Below are positions 1 to 5,269 of a stretch of DNA of 5,758 nt, piece after piece; position 1 is the stretch's first letter, and each line of letters starts with the position of its first letter. The position numbers were made by a program, and so were the translations under genes. The notes beneath the pieces were generated by a model that searched no databases, was not told the origin of the DNA, and worked only from the letters and a program-made list of their open reading frames with translations. The DNA is from an uncultured Pirellulaceae bacterium (GTDB lineage: Bacteria; Planctomycetota; Planctomycetia; Pirellulales; Pirellulaceae), in NCBI GenBank assembly GCA_934278005.1, contig CAKQWG010000187.1, forward strand, positions 1 through 5,758, written 5' to 3'.

Positions 1-73
1 CCGTATGCGGGAAAACCGCCCGTACGGTTCGGAGGGAGGGGAGTCCGGCACAACCGGACTTCCCTACCCCTAT
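1..73 (+). mobile_element. 3' end of a group II intron (domain V, part, and domain VI)
   Basis: The first 30 bases match the bacterial group II intron domain V consensus. CCGTAT (1-6) pairs with GTACGG (22-27), then comes a two-base bulge (20-21), a GCGG/CCGC distal stem (7-10 with 16-19) and a GAAAA loop, with TTC closing at 28-30. The conserved AG-type start of domain V lies just outside the window. Domain VI follows as a long hairpin: 38-48 pairs with 54-64 around loop 49-53, with A37-T65 next, and an unpaired A66 sits in the expected branch-point position. Counting seven bases from A66 puts the intron end near 73 (…CTAT), which fits the usual AY 3' terminus, though the exact base is uncertain. 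The reverse transcriptase ORF, if any, would lie to the left, outside the window. The intron faces the operon's 3' end. The subclass cannot be told from this fragment. Confidence 0.85.
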
Positions 74-148
74 CTATCTGCCCAGTCAGTTCCGACCGAC
101 GGAGCGGTCGGGCGACTATGCCGCCATCCTGAAGCAACGAAAGCGGCG
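74..148. other. Intron 3' flank with small inverted repeat, downstream of the operon
   Basis: This 75-bp stretch lies between the group II intron end and the stop codon of the chorismate-lyase-like gene. It contains one perfect 7-bp inverted repeat, CCGACCG (92-98) and CGGTCGG (105-111), with a 6-base loop. It could be the stem of an operon terminator on the minus strand, but no T-run follows it (the next minus-strand bases are AACTGACTGG), so an intrinsic terminator is not well supported. It could equally be part of the site the intron recognised. No coding sequence is evident. Confidence 0.4.
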
Positions 149-718
149 CTATGCGGCAAATGCGTCTTCGGGGGAGACAATCTCCAGCAATTCAATAGCG
201 GGCTTCTCGTCGCAGTAGATCAAGGCGGTGCGACCGTAAGTGATCGAGCCGGCGGGGATGGCAAACCACTCAGCCAATTCGGGGCCGCAGGTGACTTGCC
301 ACAACGCGTTCAATTGCACTTGCCGCAAGACATTATGGTTGATTAGCACGCGTCCCAAAGGCGTCCCCTGTGCGAGGATCTGATCGCGTACCTCGGGCTG
401 CAGAGCGGCCAACGCTAGACGCACAATACCAAACAGCACTACGCGTGCATTGTCCTGGCGGCGCAACACAATCTTGCGCATGTAGTGCGTTGCATTTTGA
501 TGACAGGCCAGCACGTGAACGTCGACCGGATTGGCGTGTCGTCGCTCGACCGTCACCGTCATATGATTCTCATGATCGAGCATCACGCGATACTCGTCCG
601 GGCACTGCTCGGACGAACAAAACTCGAACGAACCCAGCGGTGCTGGTTGAGAATAGAACAGCGCTAAAAGCTCGCTGAGAGCGTCAGCCTGTGCGGCGGG
701 CGAGATGGCTTCCTTCAA
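149..718 (-). CDS. Chorismate pyruvate-lyase-like protein (UbiC/DUF98 superfamily)
   Basis: Predicted cytosolic 189-aa protein. By family, it would cleave chorismate to 4-hydroxybenzoate and pyruvate, giving the aromatic head of a prenylated quinone or related lipid. The C-terminal half matches the fold's signature: TPLGR (119-123) as in E. coli UbiC, then YGRTALI (161-167) and the terminal KPAIELLEIVSPE (172-184), which lines up with UbiC's KPLLLTELFLPAS. E179 falls at the catalytic glutamate position. R81 in MRKIVLRR aligns with the UbiC active-site arginine of LREILL. These alignments were made from memory. The start is TTG at 718-716, chosen because AGGAG lies 7 bases upstream and the first internal Met is residue 47. 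The stop is TAG. It is the last gene of the operon, 81 bp after the DUF116/prenyl synthase gene. The family call is fairly secure. Activity is inferred, and a non-catalytic ligand-binding relative is possible. Confidence 0.78.
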   Translation of the reverse strand: MKEAISPAAQADALSELLALFYSQPAPLGSFEFCSSEQCPDEYRVMLDHENHMTVTVERRHANPVDVHVLACHQNATHYMRKIVLRRQDNARVVLFGIVRLALAALQPEVRDQILAQGTPLGRVLINHNVLRQVQLNALWQVTCGPELAEWFAIPAGSITYGRTALIYCDEKPAIELLEIVSPEDAFAA

Positions 719-799
719 TGGAAGGCTCCTATTCTGGCTGGCTCACTGGGCAGCCTACTGGGCTGGCTTCGCTGCTGCGGCTTCGCTGGCCTGATGTCG
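719..799 (-). other. 81-bp intergenic spacer within the operon
   Basis: This gap separates the stop of the DUF116/prenyl synthase gene from the TTG start of the lyase-like gene. It carries two short direct repeats read on the plus strand: GGCTTCGCT at 765-773 and 779-787 (period 14), and ACTGGG at 745-750 and 757-762 (period 12). I see no hairpin followed by a T-run and no convincing promoter. Co-transcription of the two genes is therefore the simplest reading. Confidence 0.4.
726..730 (-). promoter_or_regulatory. Ribosome binding site deciding a TTG start
   Basis: On the minus strand AGGAG is followed by seven bases (CCTTCCA) and then TTG AAG GAA GCC. An in-frame TGA lies at 745-743, so no ATG or GTG start is available between it and this TTG. 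The spacing is ideal, so the TTG is a well-supported start for the chorismate-lyase-like gene. Confidence 0.75.
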
Positions 800-2845
800 C
801 TAAGCAGTCGCAGGCGAAATACTCGGTGGGGCGATGGAGACGGTGGGCGGTGCGGCGGGTTCTTCGTGGGCAAGGACGGTGTCGACTAAGTAAAGCAGCA
901 GTCGCTGCATGGGCTCGGACTCGATCTGCGCTGCAGCTTCCAAGGCGCGCTGTTCGTGCTTTTCGACCAAGCGGCGAGCTTGCTCGAAGACCTGAGCCTG
1001 GTGGTAGAGCTGCCGGACTTGTGAGAGTCGCACCGAGTCGCTCAGCTGGCACTGGCTACTGCCCAAGTCTAACAGACGCTGCTGGTCTTCGCCGGGTAGA
1101 TTGGCCAAGGCCAATGCCCATAGTAAAGTCGGACGACCACCCAGCACATCGCCGCCGGCTGAAAGCTTATTGTGTTCATCTCCCTGCCAATCGGCCAAGT
1201 CGTTGAGGATTTGGAAGGCGACACCGATATTACGAGCGAACAACTTGATCGGTTCGACTAGCCCGCTAACATCGCCGGCCAAGCGCGCACCCGTGTACAG
1301 GGCAGCTTCAAAAGCGGGTGCGGTTTTCAAGGCGTAAACCTTCAACGCATCCAGCGGCGTCAAGCGTTTGTCGCTGGCATCGCGCCACAGTAGCTCTGCC
1401 CCCTGCCCTTCGGACAGTCGCATATGTGCCGTTGCCAAACAGTCCATAATATCTGCCGCGCAGTCAACGCCCAGTTCCGCGCCGCTGCGGCTGACCAGAC
1501 GGTAACCCAAGCCGATCAAATAATCCCCAACATTAATCGCCGTTGGCAAGCCATACCGCCGATGCAGAGTGGCTTGTCCATAGCGATAACCATCGTCATC
1601 CTGAATGTCGTCGTGTACCAAACTGGCTTTGTGAAATACTTCAATGCTCATCGCAGCCCGTAGGACCGCGTCGGAATAAGCGGCGATGACCTGCGACCCA
1701 CTGCTCAATGTGGCCTGTCCGTCAGTCAAAGCATCGTAGGTGGCCAACGTGATAAACGGACGTGAGTACTTGCCTCCGCGACTGACGAAGTCCAACCCTA
1801 AAGCCTCGGTAGCAGCGATGGGATCGATACCTGCCAGAGCATTGCTAGGGCAAGAAGAACCGCTCGGGGCTGAGTCCTCAGCAGAGCTCACCGCGTCCTG
1901 CGGCTCAGCCAACGACTCTACCAGCGGTCCGGCCGAACGCTGACGTCGCACCAGCCGCTCGAAACTGTCGCCCTGAAACATGTCATGCGCCGCGCGCAGC
2001 AGGTGCACGTAGCCGCGCGTTTGAGCCACGGGCGACGTCTGCTGGGTCAACACCATTTGGCTGACCCAATCTTCATCGACGCTCGTATTGCGGCAATCGC
2101 TCGACAGCAGCGGTACGGCCATGCAAGGTATTCCAGACAGCAGAATCTTATCGATGGCTTTTTCAAGCACATTCAAACAGGCTACTCCGACGATGGCATC
2201 GACATAGCCGCTGACAATGATCTTGAGCACCACGGGGGAACCTTCGGCCACCAGCACCTTGTAGCCCATCTCCTCGGCCACCGTGCGAAAGTCAGCGATG
2301 CTACAAGCCCCGCACTGCTTACAGTTCATGCCGAATTCGTCGTAGTCAGCCGGACAGCCCTCGGCGTGTTTCAGGCAGTGAGGAAGTAAGAAAAGTCGCC
2401 GCTTAGGATCGGTGGCTGCCACCTGATCGCGATAAAACGCGCTACTGAGCATGACCATGATCCAGCCCAGATAGCCTTCGGGAAGATTATCTTCGCTGAG
2501 CAACTGCCGCGCGACCTGCTCCATCGCATCCTTGGACAGTGGGCGTGCCTTATCCAGTCGCGCAGCCACCTGCTCGCAGCGCAGCTTGAGCGAATCTCGC
2601 AGTTGACGGGTCTCCGGAACAACTTTTAAGTGACTGGTCTTGCGACGGCGCGAACGACCTGCCGATGTAACGCTCTGCGACGCGCTGTTTGCTGAACTGC
2701 CGCTGGCTGAACTGCTATTGGCTGAACTGCTATTGGCTGAACCGCTATTGGCTGAACCGCTATTGGCGTGCGAATTGATTGTCAAGCTCGCTGGGCCGGT
2801 CGGAGACTCGGCGGGGTCTATCGAAGCTGATGACAAAACAGTCAC
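800..2845 (-). CDS. DUF116 domain / trans-polyprenyl diphosphate synthase fusion
   Basis: The 681-aa protein has three parts. Residues 1-70 are low-complexity, with six ANSxS pentapeptides (27-56) and a basic RSRRRK stretch. Residues about 75-290 fit DUF116, with clustered cysteines C157, C164, C175, C178 and C181 (HCLKHAEGC…CKQCGAC) that look able to hold a metal or Fe-S cluster. Residues about 340-660 are an all-helical isoprenyl diphosphate synthase: GGKYSRP (357-363), first Asp-rich motif DDIQD (412-416), RYGQATLHRRYG (421-432), NVGDYL (438-443) and second motif NDLAD (548-552). The synthase would condense IPP with allylic diphosphates; chain length cannot be read here. Family members usually have about 300-350 residues, so the length is explained by the fusion. 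The second motif begins with N instead of the common D. The annotated GTG overlaps the cyclase stop by 4 bp, but a TTG at 2836-2834 has better Shine-Dalgarno spacing. Synthase call is strong; DUF116 role unknown. Confidence 0.9.
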   Translation of the reverse strand: MTVLSSASIDPAESPTGPASLTINSHANSGSANSGSANSSSANSSSASGSSANSASQSVTSAGRSRRRKTSHLKVVPETRQLRDSLKLRCEQVAARLDKARPLSKDAMEQVARQLLSEDNLPEGYLGWIMVMLSSAFYRDQVAATDPKRRLFLLPHCLKHAEGCPADYDEFGMNCKQCGACSIADFRTVAEEMGYKVLVAEGSPVVLKIIVSGYVDAIVGVACLNVLEKAIDKILLSGIPCMAVPLLSSDCRNTSVDEDWVSQMVLTQQTSPVAQTRGYVHLLRAAHDMFQGDSFERLVRRQRSAGPLVESLAEPQDAVSSAEDSAPSGSSCPSNALAGIDPIAATEALGLDFVSRGGKYSRPFITLATYDALTDGQATLSSGSQVIAAYSDAVLRAAMSIEVFHKASLVHDDIQDDDGYRYGQATLHRRYGLPTAINVGDYLIGLGYRLVSRSGAELGVDCAADIMDCLATAHMRLSEGQGAELLWRDASDKRLTPLDALKVYALKTAPAFEAALYTGARLAGDVSGLVEPIKLFARNIGVAFQILNDLADWQGDEHNKLSAGGDVLGGRPTLLWALALANLPGEDQQRLLDLGSSQCQLSDSVRLSQVRQLYHQAQVFEQARRLVEKHEQRALEAAAQIESEPMQRLLLYLVDTVLAHEEPAAPPTVSIAPPSISPATA
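2678..2767 (-). repeat. Six tandem 15-bp units encoding ANSxS pentapeptides
   Basis: Six in-frame 15-bp units encode ANSGS, ANSGS, ANSSS, ANSSS, ASGSS and ANSAS (residues 27-56 of the fusion protein). The four upstream units are nearly identical at DNA level, differing at single positions, and the last two are more diverged. The array lies in the N-terminal tail before the DUF116 domain, in a stretch rich in Ser, Asn and Ala that is probably disordered. The near-identity of neighbouring units suggests recent slippage or duplication. Confidence 0.95.
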
Positions 2846-5121
2846 TCCTGGTTAAGCGATGGCGACGCGCTGGCAGTGGTGGTCCCGCTGGTATGGAGCG
2901 CTGTTCCCAATGCTGCCAAACTAAATACGGTGGGATAAAGTCGTTCGTGATACCAGAGCTTGGCAAAATAGAAACCAATCGGACTGGAACACAGCAAATT
3001 GCCCGAGCGGATTGACTGCGCAAGCCACTCGAGACCTTGCATTATACTTGCATCCCCTAGCATCTGGCCACCACACAACAAACCTTCCAGCGCAATAGCC
3101 GTTTCCTCAATAGAACTAGTCGGCTGGCTGCTTTGCGCGTCACCGGTCCCCTGCCCGGCTGTGGCCAGCACGCCCGGGTATTTAACACTCAGTCCGCCAC
3201 CCCACCCGCCGTCTGCGTTCTGGCAACCCAGCAGAAATTTCCGGCCGCGCTGGGCTTGCTCGCTATCGACCAACCCCAGCGCCCCATAGGCCATTAAGAC
3301 TTTGCCGGTCCCATACACTGGGTTGTCTTCCTGTGGGCGATCCTGATTGCCAAACCACAAGGGCTGCCAGCTTCCGTCGGCAGCCTGCTTGCGCGACAGA
3401 TAGGCCAGTCCGCGTCGCATGGCAGACTCCATATCCGCCTCACGCAGAGCGGGCACCTGGCTGGATCGATTCACCTGCTGCAGCTTGGGAAGCCAGGCCT
3501 GCAGCGCCCGTAGGGCGTGGGCTGTCAAATCGGTACCACTGCGGTCAAAAGGCAGCGTCCCCCAGCCGCGGCAGAAGGTGGGCCAGCCCCCGTCGCGATT
3601 CTGCAAGCGCAGTAGCCAGCCCAGCCCGAGTTTGACCGCATCTAGCGCCTGGTGCTGCAGCCGCGCCCACGTAGCGTGGCTTGGGTCAATGTGGCCCACA
3701 TCAACCTGACCCACATCAACCTGGCCCCAATCAACCTGCCCCGAATCAATGTGGCTCCAAGCAGTGTAGCTCCAATCAATATGGCTCAGGGCCAACAGCG
3801 CGGCCGGTGTGTCGTCCGCGTCGGGAACCGCTCCGCTAAGGTTGGTCCAGCCCCAGCCTCCAGGATTGGCACCGGTAAAGGGGTGCCGCCGTCGATGCTG
3901 GCAGGCCAGCAACCAGCGCACTGTCTGGCTGCTTAGCGGAGGCTGCGACAGCGAGGCTTCCCGAAAGGTTTCTGCTGCGGAATACGTCTCAGGCGACCAC
4001 TCGTCTGTCGCAGCAGCAGCGGGTTCTGTGTGAGCGGTAACTTCAGGCTTTGTCGAACCGCATGTCGAACCTGATGTCGCCCCTTGCATCAAACCTGGAA
4101 TCGCCCTAGGCGTCAGCCGCAGCGGACCGCGGCGACTGAGCGCGTGCAACGACAGGCTGGTTACCCAGGTAGCCAGATTGGTATCGATGGGCCAACTGCC
4201 ATCCTCCAGCCGTGCATCGAGTAAGAATTTCACGCAGTCTTGAGCCACAGGCAGTTCTCCTTGGCCGCAAGCCGCCAGGTTCATTAACACAAAGCTGGTC
4301 AGCGGCGTGGCTTCTAAATATCCGCCACTGGCTGGCTGCATCGTTCTGAGCACCCTCAGCGTGGGAGCTATCGCGCGCTGCCGCACAGCTTTGACTAATG
4401 GATTCTTAGGAGGTGCAAAATGGAATCTGGCCTGCCCGATAGCTACTAGCGCCGGCACGGCATAGCTGACCACGGGCAAGCGTGCCCAGCGATACAGTTC
4501 CTGCGGCAACCAGGCTGCTTCAAATGGCAACGGGGCCACGTCGCGCCACTCGGCTAAACCGGCCAGCGCGCAATTGCTAAGAATCGGTACCACGAATGTC
4601 TTGTCGGTACCATAGCGGCGTCGCAAGCCGTCCCACTTGCCTTGCCCCTCAACGTACTTCCACGCGGCCACAGCGCAGCGGTCCATCCGAGTCTGATCCA
4701 CTGAGCCCTGCGGCTGGACGAGCGGCACAGCTGCGCGGGACCGCACTGAGAAATCCTGCGGCTTGGCAAGCTCCCAAGCGGCGAGCACCAATAAGGTCGT
4801 AGCGATGTTTGAATAGCTGCGGTCGGTGTCGCCAAAGCCACCATCAGCATTTTGCTGCCGCACCAGCCAATCGCAGCCAACAGCGATAGCCCGATCCGCG
4901 TCGGCTCCCCGCGCTTCGCATATGCAACCACTCTTGCGAGACTGAGCCAACGCGCTGACGGCCGTTGCCGTCGAGAGTGCCGATGCGGATAATTCTCCTG
5001 TCCAATGCCCTTCAGCCGTTCTCTCCGCTTGCAGAGTATCGTGTGCGATCTGCCAGGCTTGTTCTAAAGACGCCAGCCAAGCGGGGTCATTGCGACGCGG
5101 TGTATTGGATATAGCTGACAT
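2842..5121 (-). CDS. shc: Squalene-hopene-cyclase-like class II triterpene cyclase
   Basis: The 759-aa protein has the repeated QW motifs of the squalene cyclase family: QNADGGF (90-96), QPASGGY (262-268), LEDGSW (305-310), QNRDGGW (507-513), QAADGSW (579-585) and QNADGGW (634-640). The acid motif is D434-A-D436-D437 in VPDADDT, which protonates the polyene. TDLTAH (530-535) matches the Asp and His that support the acid in Alicyclobacillus SHC, and YGTG (603-606) is also present. It is a monotopic membrane enzyme by family and would cyclise squalene to hopene-type products. Two inserts explain the excess over the usual 630-720 residues: about 345-395, with a 12-bp repeat, and 447-486, eight pentapeptides. 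The C-terminal PIGFYFAKLWYHERLYP lacks the canonical GFPGxFY, so the lineage is divergent and another triterpene product is possible. The ATG start fits the family N-terminus, though no clear Shine-Dalgarno precedes it. It is first in the operon. Confidence 0.9.
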   Translation of the reverse strand: MSAISNTPRRNDPAWLASLEQAWQIAHDTLQAERTAEGHWTGELSASALSTATAVSALAQSRKSGCICEARGADADRAIAVGCDWLVRQQNADGGFGDTDRSYSNIATTLLVLAAWELAKPQDFSVRSRAAVPLVQPQGSVDQTRMDRCAVAAWKYVEGQGKWDGLRRRYGTDKTFVVPILSNCALAGLAEWRDVAPLPFEAAWLPQELYRWARLPVVSYAVPALVAIGQARFHFAPPKNPLVKAVRQRAIAPTLRVLRTMQPASGGYLEATPLTSFVLMNLAACGQGELPVAQDCVKFLLDARLEDGSWPIDTNLATWVTSLSLHALSRRGPLRLTPRAIPGLMQGATSGSTCGSTKPEVTAHTEPAAAATDEWSPETYSAAETFREASLSQPPLSSQTVRWLLACQHRRRHPFTGANPGGWGWTNLSGAVPDADDTPAALLALSHIDWSYTAWSHIDSGQVDWGQVDVGQVDVGHIDPSHATWARLQHQALDAVKLGLGWLLRLQNRDGGWPTFCRGWGTLPFDRSGTDLTAHALRALQAWLPKLQQVNRSSQVPALREADMESAMRRGLAYLSRKQAADGSWQPLWFGNQDRPQEDNPVYGTGKVLMAYGALGLVDSEQAQRGRKFLLGCQNADGGWGGGLSVKYPGVLATAGQGTGDAQSSQPTSSIEETAIALEGLLCGGQMLGDASIMQGLEWLAQSIRSGNLLCSSPIGFYFAKLWYHERLYPTVFSLAALGTALHTSGTTTASASPSLNQE
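2845..2849 (-). promoter_or_regulatory. Ribosome binding site for the DUF116/prenyl synthase gene
   Basis: AGGAG on the minus strand overlaps the first G of the GTG codon at 2845-2843, which is too close to serve that codon. It is followed by eight bases and then an in-frame TTG (2836-2834), codon 4 of the longest reading. The TTG start would give 678 aa and a five-base gap after the cyclase TGA (2844-2842), instead of a GTGA overlap. In either case the genes are tightly coupled. Confidence 0.6.
3671..3790 (-). repeat. Eight tandem 15-bp units inside the cyclase gene
   Basis: Eight in-frame 15-bp units run through the cyclase gene. Read as protein they give HIDWS, YTAWS, HIDSG, QVDWG, QVDVG, QVDVG, HIDPS and HATWA (residues 447-486). 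On the plus strand the unit resembles TCAAyvTGGCCCCAA, with unit starts at 3686, 3701, 3716, 3731, 3746, 3761 and 3776, plus a degenerate unit at 3671. The array falls between the helix carrying DADD and the next barrel helix, a connection of only a few residues in Alicyclobacillus SHC, so the repeat makes up almost the whole insert. Confidence 0.95.
4051..4080 (-). repeat. Short 12-bp tandem repeat in the first cyclase insert
   Basis: Read on the plus strand, TGTCGAACCGCA (4051-4062), TGTCGAACCTGA (4063-4074) and a partial TGTCGC (4075-4080) repeat with period 12. They encode the TSGS-TCGS-T tetrapeptides at residues 349-357 of the cyclase. The stretch lies at the start of a poorly conserved 50-residue insert (about 345-395) upstream of the catalytic DADD region. 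Confidence 0.8.
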
Positions 5122-5269
5122 GAAGGCGGCAATACTTTAGAGTCGCGATAGGATATCGGTGTAGGTGCGAATGCGAGTGCAGTTCGCGCGGCAGAAGAAG
5201 AAATTGCACTCAGCGGCAGTTGCCTCCGCTGTGCAATTACCTGCGCAGTGCAATCGACATCCTAAGTCG
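5122..5269 (-). other. 148-bp leader region of the cyclase operon
   Basis: This non-coding gap lies between the TAA of the upstream partial gene and the cyclase ATG. It holds the inverted repeat described separately, a third copy of GTGCAAT (5248-5254, plus strand) and a small inverted repeat, CGATA (5146-5150) with TATCG (5154-5158), about 25-40 bases before the ATG, which could be an operator. A minus-strand TAAAGT (5139-5134) is a weak -10-like hexamer that would give a very short leader. No matching -35 box is seen, so I do not call a promoter. Confidence 0.4.
5189..5238 (-). terminator. Candidate intrinsic terminator or attenuator before the cyclase gene
   Basis: The plus-strand arms are AATTGCAC (5202-5209) with GTGCAATT (5231-5238), an 8-bp perfect pair, and inside them AGCGG (5212-5216) with CCGCT (5226-5230). 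A two-base bulge (5210-5211) sits on one side and the loop is 9 bases. Read on the minus strand, in the direction of transcription, the stem is followed at once by TTCTTCTTCT, a T-rich though interrupted tract. It lies 32-68 bp after the stop of the upstream gene and about 80 bp before the cyclase ATG, a sensible place to end or attenuate read-through. A protein-binding site is the alternative. Confidence 0.55.

Noticed and set aside
92..111. Rho-independent terminator of the operon
   Set aside because: The 7-bp stem is good but no T-rich tract follows on either strand, so I list it only as an inverted repeat.
5..346. Plus-strand reading frame of 113 codons starting inside the left edge
   Set aside because: Its first part is the structured RNA of group II intron domains V and VI, and the rest runs antisense through the chorismate-lyase-like gene. 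The apparent peptide is the familiar spurious translation of an intron tail.
745..787. Functional repeat element in the spacer before the lyase-like gene
   Set aside because: The direct repeats are short (6 and 9 bp) with unequal periods of 12 and 14, and could be chance or slippage in GC-rich sequence.
1985..2389. Plus-strand reading frame of 134 codons within the DUF116 region
   Set aside because: It is fully antisense to the well-supported cysteine-rich DUF116 domain and shows no recognisable motif. It is a His/Ala/Arg-rich shadow of a GC-rich gene.
3671..3790. Possible CRISPR array
   Set aside because: The 15-bp units are directly adjacent with no spacers, diverge gradually, and lie in frame inside a clear cyclase gene.
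5134..5162. Sigma-70-type promoter for the cyclase gene
   Set aside because: TAAAGT is a weak -10 match and the base run 17 bases upstream (ACACCG) does not resemble a -35 box. Transcript mapping would be needed.
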